Of a stretch of 22,271 nucleotides of DNA, positions 7,305 to 13,835 are shown one piece after another; the stretch's first letter is position 1, and every line of letters starts with the position of its first letter. The translations under genes and the position numbers were made by a program. The DNA comes from Candidatus Woesearchaeota archaeon (GTDB taxonomy: Archaea > Nanobdellota > Nanobdellia > Woesearchaeales > JACPBV01), in NCBI GenBank assembly GCA_019323195.1, contig JAHWHQ010000102.1, positions 1-22,271 on the forward strand, given 5' to 3'. Under the pieces are notes generated by a model. The model did no database searches. It was not told where the DNA came from and worked only from the letters and a program-made list of their open reading frames with translations.

Positions 7305-7604
7305 TTGCAGGATCTACAATCTAAGATAGATCGTATCAAGGCCAAGCAGCTGGCTTTCAGGCAGTTAAAGGTAAATAACAGGCTAAAAGAGCATCCATCT
7401 GAGCTTTTCAGCCGCTATATCGATTCCCTTCAAAAGGATGAGCCCTGCAGGTACATGACCGGCATAACCTGCATAATAAATCTGTGCAGTAGCAGTTTCA
7501 GCTGCAGGTTTAAGGGAGAGATTTACAAGTCATTCACCAAAGACCCCAAAAAAGAATGCTTAAGGGAAAAGATGGTGAGGTTTGAGAGAATATTAGAGCA
7601 TTAG
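7305..7604 (+). CDS. Small Cys-containing protein, unknown function
   Basis: A 99-residue soluble, basic protein read from a TTG start. The start is supported by GGGGGTG 5 nt upstream and a TATA box at the right distance. The N-terminal 45 residues are helical and charged (SKIDRIKAKQLAFRQLK). A Cys cluster follows: C48, C56, C61 and C67, with C85 further on. The spacing does not fit a classical zinc finger, but metal or Fe-S binding is possible. I recognise no family. It lies between two surface-protein genes and overlaps the end of the convergent one by 4 nt (7601-7604). Confidence 0.65.
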   Translation: MQDLQSKIDRIKAKQLAFRQLKVNNRLKEHPSELFSRYIDSLQKDEPCRYMTGITCIINLCSSSFSCRFKGEIYKSFTKDPKKECLREKMVRFERILEH

Positions 7605-8293
7605 ATTATGCTTCTTTTTTTCTTTACAACAACCCATCCCATTATTAGGATAAAGATTGATGTAGTGATAAGAAGTACATATGCAGCTTTTTTTTCCTTT
7701 GTTGGCTCTTCCTTTTCTTCGGGTTCAGCCTCTTCCTCCACCTCGACAACTGCCTCCTCCTTTTCCTCCTCTACAGTTTCATTCTTTTCTTCGATAAGGG
7801 TACATTTGTTATTTATGCACTCCATGCCGTCATCACATCCGCAGTCATAGCAGCAGTATTCTTTGCTTTCATCATCGCACTCCCTATCAAAATTGCATAG
7901 CTCGTTTTCGAGCACATACATGGAGATATTCCTAAGGTTCAGCACCCCTTCTCCTGTTCCGTAGAAATAATAATAAGCCCCGTCAGGAGCATCTTCATAC
8001 GCATTAAGAGAAAGGTCTTTCAGAACGATCTCTGACCCGTCCTTAAAGACATGGATGTCATTGCGGTCCATACCCTTTGACATCTCATTATTAAGGCTGA
8101 AGACCGCCCTCTCTTCATTGTCAGAGACTATCACCAGATTGACGATATATGTCCCTCTTTCTGTCTCATATATTGTCGTTTGTCCTTCCTCAAGATATCC
8201 TGTAATAAACATGCTTGCTGCGCTGGCCAGGCTGATTATTAATAGGGCTAAGACTAAGTGTATTAAGATAATAATCAAAACCCTCTTTCCCAT
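7601..8293 (-). CDS. Membrane-anchored Cys-rich surface protein
   Basis: A 230-residue protein with an N-terminal signal or anchor (VLIIILIHLVLALLIISLASA, about 5-25, possible cleavage after ASA). A beta-rich extracellular domain (26-130) follows, then an 8-Cys knot between CNFDRE and NNKC. A Glu/Lys-rich stalk (about 168-205) leads to a C-terminal transmembrane helix (about 207-224) ending KKKRSII. The topology is signal, outside domain, stalk, anchor and basic cytoplasmic tail, typical of archaeal surface proteins. The Cys pattern resembles small disulphide-rich modules. The ATG at 8293 lies about 30 nt from a TATA box with no Shine-Dalgarno, so the mRNA is likely leaderless. Confidence 0.75.
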   Translation of the reverse strand: MGKRVLIIILIHLVLALLIISLASAASMFITGYLEEGQTTIYETERGTYIVNLVIVSDNEERAVFSLNNEMSKGMDRNDIHVFKDGSEIVLKDLSLNAYEDAPDGAYYYFYGTGEGVLNLRNISMYVLENELCNFDRECDDESKEYCCYDCGCDDGMECINNKCTLIEEKNETVEEEKEEAVVEVEEEAEPEEKEEPTKEKKAAYVLLITTSIFILIMGWVVVKKKRSII

Positions 8294-8318
8294 ATAGAAG
8301 CATTTTAAAACTTTTGGT

Positions 8319-8327
8319 ATATAAAAT
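8319..8327 (-). promoter_or_regulatory. TATA box of the Cys-rich surface protein gene
   Basis: TTTATATAC-type box on the minus strand, about 30 nt before the ATG at 8293. Confidence 0.5.
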
Positions 8328-8358
8328 CTTCGATTTTAAACAGAGAATCCTAAAAATA

Positions 8359-8449
8359 AGCCCCCAAAGGGATTTGCACCCTTGATCTCGAGTTCTTCCT
8401 TTTTAGCAAAATACGAAACTCGCGCTTTAGCTGGCTAAGCTATGGAGGC
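8359..8449 (-). tRNA. tRNA-Thr(CGT) with intron
   Basis: The minus strand folds as a full cloverleaf. Acceptor GCCTCCA pairs with TGGGGGC (one T4-G69 wobble), D stem GCTT/AAGC, anticodon stem CGAGT/ACTCG, T stem AAGGG/CCCTT. The discriminator is T73, usual for archaeal tRNA-Thr, and CCA is not encoded. After removal of a 17-nt intron between positions 37 and 38 the anticodon loop is TTCGTAA, giving anticodon CGT for Thr ACG codons. Two tertiary positions are odd: A18 in place of G18 and G55 in place of T55, while G19 and C56 are kept. A TATA box lies about 30 nt upstream and a T5 stretch follows the 3' end. Confidence 0.88.
8395..8411 (-). other. 17-nt tRNA-Thr intron (relaxed BHB)
   Basis: The intron follows A37. 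Its ends can form a bulge-helix-bulge: bulges TAT and AGA cut between nt 2 and 3, and a central helix of T32-A, T33-G wobble and C34-G with a G35/A mismatch. An outer TTT/AAA helix has a GCTA loop. The mismatch makes the motif relaxed, and the site is the canonical 37/38 position. Confidence 0.75.
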
Positions 8450-8474
8450 GTGTAAAGGTAATAAGCCGCTGTCA

Positions 8475-8484
8475 TTTATAAATT
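8475..8484 (-). promoter_or_regulatory. TATA box of tRNA-Thr
   Basis: AATTTATAAA on the minus strand, about 30 nt before the tRNA 5' end at 8449. Confidence 0.65.
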
Positions 8485-8526
8485 TATATTATCCAGAGCT
8501 AAAATCCCTCTAATCCCTTAGAAAAA

Positions 8527-8670
8527 CTATTTTATCTCTTTCAGCATCTCTTCCTTGCTTTTATTCTTTCTCTGGCATTCGCTGCATACCGGTTTTTTTC
8601 CTATATATGTCCCCATTATCTTCCCCAGGAAGGTTGTTTCTATTTTTTTACCGCATATTGAGCATTTCAT
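8527..8670 (-). CDS. 47-residue zinc-ribbon protein
   Basis: A short gene encoding 47 residues. It has MKCSICGKK at the start and KPVCSECQRKNK near residue 30, that is, two CxxC pairs (C3/C6 and C29/C32) that can hold one zinc. GKIMGTYIGKK lies between them and a charged helix ends the protein. Similar tiny CxxC...CSECQ proteins occur across DPANN and other archaea, with no assigned function that I know. The start ATG at 8670 has no good Shine-Dalgarno. An A/T-rich TATA-like stretch about 25 nt upstream (8690-8705) suggests a leaderless mRNA divergent from abce1. Confidence 0.7.
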   Translation of the reverse strand: MKCSICGKKIETTFLGKIMGTYIGKKPVCSECQRKNKSKEEMLKEIK

Positions 8671-8766
8671 ATTGCCTTATTAATCTTAATTTATTTATTA
8701 AACTATTGGTGATGGGATAGTAAAGTTAATAAATTGGAAGAGAAGTTTAATCCTGTGTGATATTAA

Positions 8767-10527
8767 ATGTCAAAAAGAATAGTAATTGTGGAACGTGAAA
8801 AATGCAATCCTTCAGGATGCGGCGATTACCTTTGTTTCAAGCTTTGCCCTGTCAACAGGATGGGCAATGAATGCATAATAAAGGACGAGGGCAAGGTCTC
8901 GATCAATGAGGAATTATGCACTGGCTGCCACATCTGCGTAAACCGCTGTCCCTTCAAGGCTTTGCACGTGATAAATCTTCCTGAAAAGCTTTCACAGGAT
9001 CCCATCCACCGCTACTCAAAAAACGGCTTTGAGCTGTTTTCCCTTCCTCAGCCGATGTTCGGCAAGGTTGTCGGCATAGTAGGCGTTAACGGTATTGGCA
9101 AGAGCACTGCAATCAGGATCCTGGCAGGCATCTTGGAGCCGAATTTAGGTAATCTGGAGACCAAAAAAACAGATTATAAGGAATTGATTGAATATTTCAA
9201 GGGGACAGAGTCGCAGCAGTTTTTTGAGAAGGTAAAAGATAAAAAGATCAAGATCAGCTATAAGCCCCAGCATGTTGACCTTATCCCAAAAAATTTTAAG
9301 GGAAAGGTCAGGGATTTACTTCAGAAGGTTGACGAGAAGAAGCAGTTAAGTAAAATAGCAAAACAGCTGGAGATTGAGAACGTCCTTGATAATGATATTG
9401 ATAAGATCTCAGGAGGCGAGCTACAGCGTGTTGCCATAGCAGCCTCTGTCCTTAAAAAGGCGAATCTTTACATCTTTGACGAGCCAAGCTCTTACCTTGA
9501 TATTAAGCAGCGGCTTAGCATAGCTAAGTTCATAAAATCCCTTGCAGATGAGAAAACCTCGATTATAGTTATCGAGCATGATCTGATCGTTATGGATTAT
9601 ATGGCAGATCTCATACATATCATGTACGGCAAGGAAGGCTGTTATGGCGTAGTATCCCAGCTGAAGTCTGCAAAGGCAGGCATCAACTCCTATCTTGACG
9701 GATATATCAGGGAGGACAATATAAGGTTCAGGGACCATAAGATCCGGTTTGAGGCAAAAGCTGCTGTCAAGAAACATAAGGAAAATCTGCTTAGCTCCTG
9801 GCCTGATATGGAAAAAAAGCTGGGCAGGTTTAGTTTGAATGCTACAGCAGGAAGCCTTAACAGGCACGAGATTGTCGGCATTATTGGTGAAAACGGCATT
9901 GGAAAAACCTCTTTTGTAAGGTTATTGGCAGGCGTTGAAAATCCTGATAAAGGAAAAATAGACTCAAAGGTTACTGTCTCCTATAAGCCCCAGAAGTTAG
10001 AGGCAGATTCTGAAGAGCTTGTTGTAAATGTTCTTCACGATGCTGTCAAGAAGCATGCCAAAGATATCATCAATCCATTAAATGTCAAGGATCTGTACAT
10101 GAAGAAGCTGAGCGAGCTTAGTGGAGGAGAATTGCAGAGGGTTGCGATCGCCTTGGCCTTATCCAAGAGATGCGATTTGGCATTGCTTGACGAGCCTTCT
10201 GCCTATCTTGATGTAGAGCAGCGCCTGGTGGTTTCCAAGGTGATAAAGAACATGGCAGAGACAAGAGGCATATCTGTAATGGTCGTTGACCATGATCTGT
10301 TGTTTATAGATTACTTGAGCGACAGGCTTATTGTTTTCGAAGGAAAACCTGCCCTGCACGGCATAGAGAAAGGCCCATTTTCGATGGAAGAGGGCATGAA
10401 CAGCCTGCTTAAGAACATCTCCATAAGCCTGAGAAGAGACCCTGAATCAAACAGGCCCAGGATCAACAAGCCAGGCTCTGTCAAGGACAGGGAGCAGAAG
10501 GATAAGGGCAGGTATTATTATGGGTGA
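8767..10527 (+). CDS. Ribosome recycling factor ABCE1/Rli1
   Basis: A 586-residue protein, full length for the family. The N-terminal Fe-S domain holds nine Cys (13, 18, 23, 27, 36, 51, 54, 57, 61), including CTGCHICVNRCP, for two 4Fe-4S clusters. Two ABC ATPase domains follow. NBD1 has Walker A GVNGIGKST (106-114) and signature SGGELQR; NBD2 has Walker A GENGIGKTS and a second SGGELQR. Each has a LFDEP/LLDEP-type Walker B and H-loop (VIEHD, VVDHD). The tail ends DRGRYYYG-like (KDKGRYYYG), typical of Rli1. It splits terminated ribosomes with aRF1/Pelota. The downstream methyltransferase start overlaps its last 8 nt. A weak GTGTGAT precedes the ATG. Confidence 0.96.
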   Translation: MSKRIVIVEREKCNPSGCGDYLCFKLCPVNRMGNECIIKDEGKVSINEELCTGCHICVNRCPFKALHVINLPEKLSQDPIHRYSKNGFELFSLPQPMFGKVVGIVGVNGIGKSTAIRILAGILEPNLGNLETKKTDYKELIEYFKGTESQQFFEKVKDKKIKISYKPQHVDLIPKNFKGKVRDLLQKVDEKKQLSKIAKQLEIENVLDNDIDKISGGELQRVAIAASVLKKANLYIFDEPSSYLDIKQRLSIAKFIKSLADEKTSIIVIEHDLIVMDYMADLIHIMYGKEGCYGVVSQLKSAKAGINSYLDGYIREDNIRFRDHKIRFEAKAAVKKHKENLLSSWPDMEKKLGRFSLNATAGSLNRHEIVGIIGENGIGKTSFVRLLAGVENPDKGKIDSKVTVSYKPQKLEADSEELVVNVLHDAVKKHAKDIINPLNVKDLYMKKLSELSGGELQRVAIALALSKRCDLALLDEPSAYLDVEQRLVVSKVIKNMAETRGISVMVVDHDLLFIDYLSDRLIVFEGKPALHGIEKGPFSMEEGMNSLLKNISISLRRDPESNRPRINKPGSVKDREQKDKGRYYYG

Positions 10528-11170
10528 AAAAAAGAGCTGGGATACTGTATATCAGAATATAGGAGTTGTTCAGAAACAGGTTTATAAGCTTATTAAGGAT
10601 AGTGTTGTATTATTCCGGAAAAATAATGTCAAAAGGATTCTTGATCTGGGTTGTGGCACTGGCAGGCACACCATATTCTTAGCTAAGAAAGGTTTTGAGC
10701 TTTATGGAATAGACATATCCCAGCACGGTTTAGACATAACTAAAAAAAGAAAGGATGAATTAAAGCTCAAGGGCATAGTTCTAAGAAAAGCAGATATGGG
10801 TAAGCTGCCTTTTAAAAAAGATTTTTTTGATGCTGTGATATGTACCTCTGTGATAAATCATGCTAGGTTAAATAAAATCAAAGATACTTTCTGGGAGATT
10901 GAAAGGGTTTTGAGAGAAAAAGGAATTTTTGTTCTGCAGGTTCTTTCACCGAGGGATTTTACCTCTAAAACCGGAAAGGAGATAGAGCCAGGAACAAGGA
11001 TAGATATTGCTGATTATGATAGTGATGTTCCCCATTATTTTTTTACAAAGAGCGAGCTTGAAGGTTTCTTGAATAATTTTAAGGTCATTAAATTTACAGA
11101 AGAATCCAAGATAAGTGAAAGGCTGAACAGGACAAGATGGCATTACAGGGTTATTGCTGTCAAAAAATAG
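10520..11170 (+). CDS. Class I SAM-dependent methyltransferase
   Basis: A 216-residue protein with a Rossmann methyltransferase core (about 38-145). Motif I is ILDLGCGTGRHTIFLAKKG (about 40-58), motif II LYGIDIS, motif III LRKADMGKLPF, and motif IV DAVICTSVINH. The C-terminal part (SPRDFTSKTGKEIEPGT, then HYFFTKSELEGFL) resembles type 11 methyltransferases of the Tam/UbiE-like group. The substrate is unknown. The ATG at 10520 lies inside the abce1 end, so it is likely translationally coupled. A translation-related substrate is possible but not shown. Confidence 0.85.
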   Translation: MGEKKSWDTVYQNIGVVQKQVYKLIKDSVVLFRKNNVKRILDLGCGTGRHTIFLAKKGFELYGIDISQHGLDITKKRKDELKLKGIVLRKADMGKLPFKKDFFDAVICTSVINHARLNKIKDTFWEIERVLREKGIFVLQVLSPRDFTSKTGKEIEPGTRIDIADYDSDVPHYFFTKSELEGFLNNFKVIKFTEESKISERLNRTRWHYRVIAVKK

Positions 11171-11189
11171 TTAATTCCAAAAACAACAG

Positions 11190-11227
11190 GTTTAAATACT
11201 CGTTTAGGTTTTAATATAGTAGGTGAT
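11190..11227 (+). promoter_or_regulatory. Promoter and RBS of hicBA
   Basis: TATA box GTTTAAATAC (11190-11199) predicts a start near 11217-11220. AGGTGAT (11221-11227) lies 4 nt before the ATG at 11232. Confidence 0.6.
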
Positions 11228-11231
11228 TTAG

Positions 11232-11450
11232 ATGGAAAAGGTCTATGATTTTACTGTTTTAATAGAGAAGGATGAAGATGGGTACTATGTAGGTAGTGTA
11301 CCATCCTTAAAAGGCTGTCATACTCAGGGAAAAACTATGGAAGAACTTTTTAAAAATATAAAAGAGGCTGTAGAATTGTGTTTGGAGGTAGAAAAAGATA
11401 TTCCAAAAGAAGAATTTATAGGAGTACAAAAAATTCAGGTTAAAGTATGA
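11232..11450 (+). CDS. hicB: HicB-type antitoxin
   Basis: A 72-residue HicB-fold protein. It has the YDFTVLIEKDEDGYYVGSVP strand pair, then LKGCHTQGKTMEELFKNIKEAVELCLE (27-53), the usual 'GC.tqG.t.eea..ni.eai' signature. The protein is only the RNase-H-like domain, without a C-terminal HTH/RHH DNA-binding tail, so it may not autoregulate strongly by itself. Its stop overlaps the hicA start by 4 nt (ATGA, 11447-11450). The antitoxin comes first, opposite to the textbook hicAB order but common in archaea and cyanobacteria. Confidence 0.88.
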   Translation: MEKVYDFTVLIEKDEDGYYVGSVPSLKGCHTQGKTMEELFKNIKEAVELCLEVEKDIPKEEFIGVQKIQVKV

Positions 11451-11671
11451 AACTCCCTTTATTGAATGCTAAAGAGCTTTGCAGAATTCTAGGAACATTA
11501 GGCTTTCAGGAGATTAGACAAAAAGGAAGCCATAAGTACTTCAGGCATCCTGATGGAAGAACAACTGTTATTCCAATGCACCCTGGAAGAGATATTGGGA
11601 GGGGTTTACTAAGAAGAATTCTGAATGAAATACAGATTAACAGAGAGGAATTTTTGAAGTTGATAAAATAA
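11447..11671 (+). CDS. hicA: HicA-type mRNA interferase toxin
   Basis: A 74-residue HicA (double-stranded RNA-binding-like fold). It shows LNAKELCRILGTLGFQEIRQ, then KGSHKYFRHPDGRTTVIPMHPGRDI with catalytic H29 in G-S-H, and a C-terminal helix LLRRILNEIQINREEFLKL. The catalytic His and the GRDIGRGLLRRIL region look intact. HicA toxins cleave mRNA and are held by HicB. It overlaps hicB by 4 nt. Confidence 0.9.
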   Translation: MKLPLLNAKELCRILGTLGFQEIRQKGSHKYFRHPDGRTTVIPMHPGRDIGRGLLRRILNEIQINREEFLKLIK

Positions 11672-11685
11672 ATAAAAATCCCAAT

Positions 11686-11712
11686 CACAGCAAGCTGTGG
11701 GGTATGATACCC
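11686..11712. promoter_or_regulatory. Two adjacent inverted repeats at the nitroreductase start
   Basis: CACAG/CTGTG (11686-11699, loop CAAG) is followed at once by GGGTAT-G-ATACCC (11700-11712). In RNA the latter would be a GGGT/ACCC stem with the candidate start codon at 11704 in its loop. In DNA it is a perfect operator-like repeat. Confidence 0.4.
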
Positions 11713-12306
11713 AGTTTGAGCAATCAAAATTACCTTAAAATGATCTGCGAAAAGATAAAAAGCAAAAGAACGATAAGGTTATTTAGACAAGATAAGATAG
11801 ATTACAGGATTCTTGAAAGATGCATAGATGCAGCAAGGTCAAGCTCTTCTGCAAGGAATTCCCAGCCTTTGGAATATATAATTATAGATGATAAAGAGCT
11901 GCTTGATGATTTAATTCCGCTTATCCATTTTGGCGGTTTTATCTCAGATGATAAGAACGCAGTAAAAGGCTTAGAACCGACCGCCCTTATAGTTGTAGTA
12001 GTAAGGAAAGGATTTGAGGAATACTGCAAATATGATATAGGTATAGCAGCGCAGAACATCTCCCTGGTTGCCTATGAAAACAACATAGGAACATGCATGA
12101 TGGGCCTTATCGACAAGGATAAGATAAAGGAAAAGCTAAGCGTTCCTGATGATTATTACGTAGACCTAGTTATAGCCTTAGGGTATCCGGCAGAGCAGCC
12201 TGTTGCAGAAGAAACAGGTTCAGATACAGCCTACTACCGAAAAGATGAAGTTCTTCATGTCCCGAAAAGAAAGCTGAAGGATGTTCTGCACAGGAATGGG
12301 TTTTAG
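11704..12306 (+). CDS. Nitroreductase-family FMN protein
   Basis: A 200-residue nitroreductase-like flavoprotein, or 188 residues from the ATG at 11740. FMN-binding signs are the KRTIRLF segment near the N-terminus, the AARSSSSARNSQPLEYIIID segment (about 41-60), and DIGIAAQNISLVAYENNIGTCMMG (about 117-140), the family helix. The C-terminal half ends LVIALGYPAEQP then YRKDEVLHVPKRKLKDVLH, as usual. The reaction would be NAD(P)H-dependent reduction of an unknown substrate. Family members usually begin just before the RRSIR segment, which favours the 11740 start; the upstream ATG sits in a hairpin loop after GTGGGGT. T-rich sequence after the stop (12306-12320) may end transcription. Confidence 0.85.
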   Translation: MIPSLSNQNYLKMICEKIKSKRTIRLFRQDKIDYRILERCIDAARSSSSARNSQPLEYIIIDDKELLDDLIPLIHFGGFISDDKNAVKGLEPTALIVVVVRKGFEEYCKYDIGIAAQNISLVAYENNIGTCMMGLIDKDKIKEKLSVPDDYYVDLVIALGYPAEQPVAEETGSDTAYYRKDEVLHVPKRKLKDVLHRNGF

Positions 12307-12325
12307 GGTTTTTATTCTTTATATG

Positions 12326-12336
12326 GTGATACATAG
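12326..12336. repeat. Left direct repeat of element copy 1
   Basis: GTGATACATAG, matching 12500-12510 at 10 of 11 positions. Candidate target-site duplication. Confidence 0.6.
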
Positions 12337-12499
12337 GCTTCATCCATAAAATGAAGGTTGCCATCAATTTTGAGAGCGATGCATTCCCTGACACATCCTT
12401 AGTGGAGGGGGATGTCCCTTACGGGGAGGGGCCGCCCTTAAAAAAATGACAGGCTCCGAGCGAGCCGATGGCAACCCCGAAGGATTTTATGGATGAAGC
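12337..12499. mobile_element. TIR element copy 1 (163 nt), structured, with flanking direct repeats
   Basis: The ends are perfect 16-bp inverted repeats, GCTTCATCCATAAAAT (12337-12352) and ATTTTATGGATGAAGC (12484-12499). Inside, GGTTGCCATC (12356-12365) pairs with GATGGCAACC (12467-12476). GGCTC/GAGCC (12452-12466) and CCC-TTAC-GGG (about 12416-12425) form hairpins. Eleven-nt direct repeats abut both ends exactly: GTGATACATAG (12326-12336) and GTGATACACAG (12500-12510), one mismatch. There is no ORF. A second, longer copy lies at 22048. The layout fits a MITE-like non-autonomous element; a structured RNA is the alternative. Confidence 0.75.
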
Positions 12500-12510
12500 G
12501 TGATACACAG
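12500..12510. repeat. Right direct repeat of element copy 1
   Basis: GTGATACACAG, immediately after the right terminal inverted repeat. Confidence 0.6.
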
Positions 12511-12517
12511 AAAAATA

Positions 12518-12576
12518 CTTAAATAAAGTAAGAAATGTAAGAATAATCTTAAAAATATATTTATAAGGGTGGTGAT
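12518..12576 (+). promoter_or_regulatory. Promoter and RBS of the AbrB-like gene
   Basis: TATA-like CTTAAATAAA (12518-12527) and AATATATTTATAA (12553-12565) both occur. GGGTGGTGAT (12567-12576) is a strong ribosome binding site that selects the ATG at 12578 over the in-frame GTG codons inside it. Confidence 0.5.
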
Positions 12577-12577
12577 T

Positions 12578-12838
12578 ATGGTAAAAAAAGGAAAATGTAT
12601 GAAGGGACAGATGGTCTACGGCATTGCAACAATAAGCGAGAAAGGCCAGATAGCAATCCCTGTGAACATACGCCGCGAACTTGAGCTTGAGACTGGCGAT
12701 AAGCTGATGATAATAAAGAGAAAGGATAATACCGGCTTCACATTCTTAAAGCTGAGCATGATGGATAAGCTTGTTGATAAGATCAGGACAGATGATGATT
12801 TTTTCAGCAGGATGGAGGTAAAAAATGGCAAGATGTAA
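12578..12838 (+). CDS. AbrB/SpoVT-like DNA-binding protein
   Basis: An 86-residue protein from the ATG at 12578. A swapped-hairpin AbrB domain covers about residues 13-58: ATISEKGQIAIPVNIRRELELETGDKLMII. A C-terminal helix (SMMDKLVDKIRTDDDFFSRM) probably aids dimerisation or partner binding. Such proteins are antitoxins or regulators. There is no PIN or other toxin next to it; instead its end overlaps by 14 nt a 42-residue Cys protein, whose ribosome binding site lies within this gene. The first residues (KKGKCMKGQ) precede the fold. Autoregulation is likely by family habit only. Confidence 0.85.
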   Translation: MVKKGKCMKGQMVYGIATISEKGQIAIPVNIRRELELETGDKLMIIKRKDNTGFTFLKLSMMDKLVDKIRTDDDFFSRMEVKNGKM

Positions 12839-12953
12839 GGAATGTAAATTTTACAAAAGGATAGATGACACAAAAGGAGACTGTTTCGGGCATGAGGTCC
12901 CTGCGAATCTAGACGCGAACAACTGCCCTAAAAAAGCCTTTCAGCCTAGGTAG
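12825..12953 (+). CDS. 42-residue Cys protein, possible Fe-S protein
   Basis: A tiny gene overlapping the end of the AbrB-like gene by 14 nt. Its strong ribosome binding site GGAGGT (12814-12819) lies 5 nt before the ATG. The product has MARCKECKFYKRID at the start, then GDCFGHEVP and NNCPKKAFQPR, with cysteines at 4, 7, 20 and 34. The CxxCKFY...GDCFG...CP pattern recalls the small Fe-S (HiPIP-like) subunits of benzylsuccinate synthase-type glycyl-radical enzymes and their stand-alone relatives. The match is from memory and loose. Zinc is equally possible. Its coupling to an AbrB regulator suggests it modulates that regulator or senses redox state (inference). Confidence 0.65.
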   Translation: MARCKECKFYKRIDDTKGDCFGHEVPANLDANNCPKKAFQPR

Positions 12954-13044
12954 TAGGATGATGAAGGGCATATTAACATTTTGTAGTATAACCCCCATGA
13001 AAAAAAATTACTTAGGTTCTGTTAGAATGTCTACTTAAGAAAAA

Positions 13045-13458
13045 ATGACTGAAACAAAAAAACACATATTAACCTTTATAGTAACATTTGCCATATGGCT
13101 GATTTTTTTAATAGCTGGAATTCCCAGTGATTACTATCAGCTATGGCCATTAGGCGCTTTGATTGGGCTGTGTATTTTTGTGTTCATCCTTATTTTTCCT
13201 CTTGCTTATTTTGTCCTTATAAGGATATGGAAGGATAAGTTTTTCAAAAGCTCTTTATGGATAGCTTTCTATGCATCTGTCCCTCTTATGCTTTATGATT
13301 ATATTTACATTGGGATTATAAAAGGGGATGGTTATTCCTTTGTTTTTAGCCATTGGTATCTTTCTATCTTTTATGTCATAGTATGGATACAGATTCCGTT
13401 TCTAGGATGGGTTGTGGATAAATATAAAATAAATAAACGGAGTGAGGCATTAAAATGA
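13045..13458 (+). CDS. 4-TM membrane protein, unknown
   Basis: A 137-residue protein with four hydrophobic helices (about 8-25, 35-59, 70-88, 105-125) and Lys-rich ends. I recognise no family. It starts an operon whose members overlap by ATGA: its stop shares 13455-13458 with the next gene. No Shine-Dalgarno precedes the ATG (AAGAAAAAATG); a weak TTACTTAGG box about 35 nt upstream may drive a short-leadered mRNA. Confidence 0.7.
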   Translation: MTETKKHILTFIVTFAIWLIFLIAGIPSDYYQLWPLGALIGLCIFVFILIFPLAYFVLIRIWKDKFFKSSLWIAFYASVPLMLYDYIYIGIIKGDGYSFVFSHWYLSIFYVIVWIQIPFLGWVVDKYKINKRSEALK

Positions 13459-13835
13459 AAAAGAAACCAAGGATAATATTATACGGTTTTCTGGTCTGGC
13501 TGATCCCGTTTATAGCAGCATTCCTTATCTATCCTATACATGAATCCAACAGGCCTTTTTTTGAATCAATCATGCCTGTAATAATAGTAACCTCTGTTGT
13601 ACTCTTCTGTAATATGTACTTCAGGCATATAAAAAAAGAGCAGTTAAGGGAGGGATTCTTTTTAGGCCTGGTCTGGCTTGCCATCAGCATCCTGCTTGAC
13701 TTATTGATGTTCATGTGGGGCCCGATGAAGATATCTTTCCTGGATTATATGGCTGACATAGGTCTGACTTACCTTATAATACCTGTAATCTGCATAGGCT
13801 TTGGGTATGTTCTTTCTAGAAAAGCATTAAAATGA
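13455..13835 (+). CDS. 4-TM membrane protein of a conserved uncharacterised family
   Basis: A 126-residue protein with four predicted helices (about 8-25, 40-55, 67-85, 104-121). Conserved-looking blocks are IPFIAAFLIYPIHESNRPFF, ESIMPVIIV, and DYMADIGLTYLIIPVICIGFGY. I recall similar small membrane proteins in bacteria and archaea, without known function. It overlaps both neighbours by 4 nt (ATGA at 13455 and 13832), so it is translated with the upstream membrane protein and the radical SAM enzyme. Confidence 0.75.
   Translation: MKKKPRIILYGFLVWLIPFIAAFLIYPIHESNRPFFESIMPVIIVTSVVLFCNMYFRHIKKEQLREGFFLGLVWLAISILLDLLMFMWGPMKISFLDYMADIGLTYLIIPVICIGFGYVLSRKALK

Noticed and set aside
12337..12499. 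RNase P, SRP RNA or a known riboswitch
   Set aside because: None of the signature sequences I know for these RNAs is present, and two copies with terminal inverted repeats do not fit a single-copy housekeeping RNA.
12569..12838. GTG start at 12569 for the AbrB-like gene
   Set aside because: That GTG is part of the ribosome binding site GGGTGGTGAT, which places the start at ATG 12578.
12957..13050. C/D box RNA (ATGATGA ... CTGA)
   Set aside because: The boxes are about 90 nt apart, one lies inside the next gene, and there is no terminal stem.
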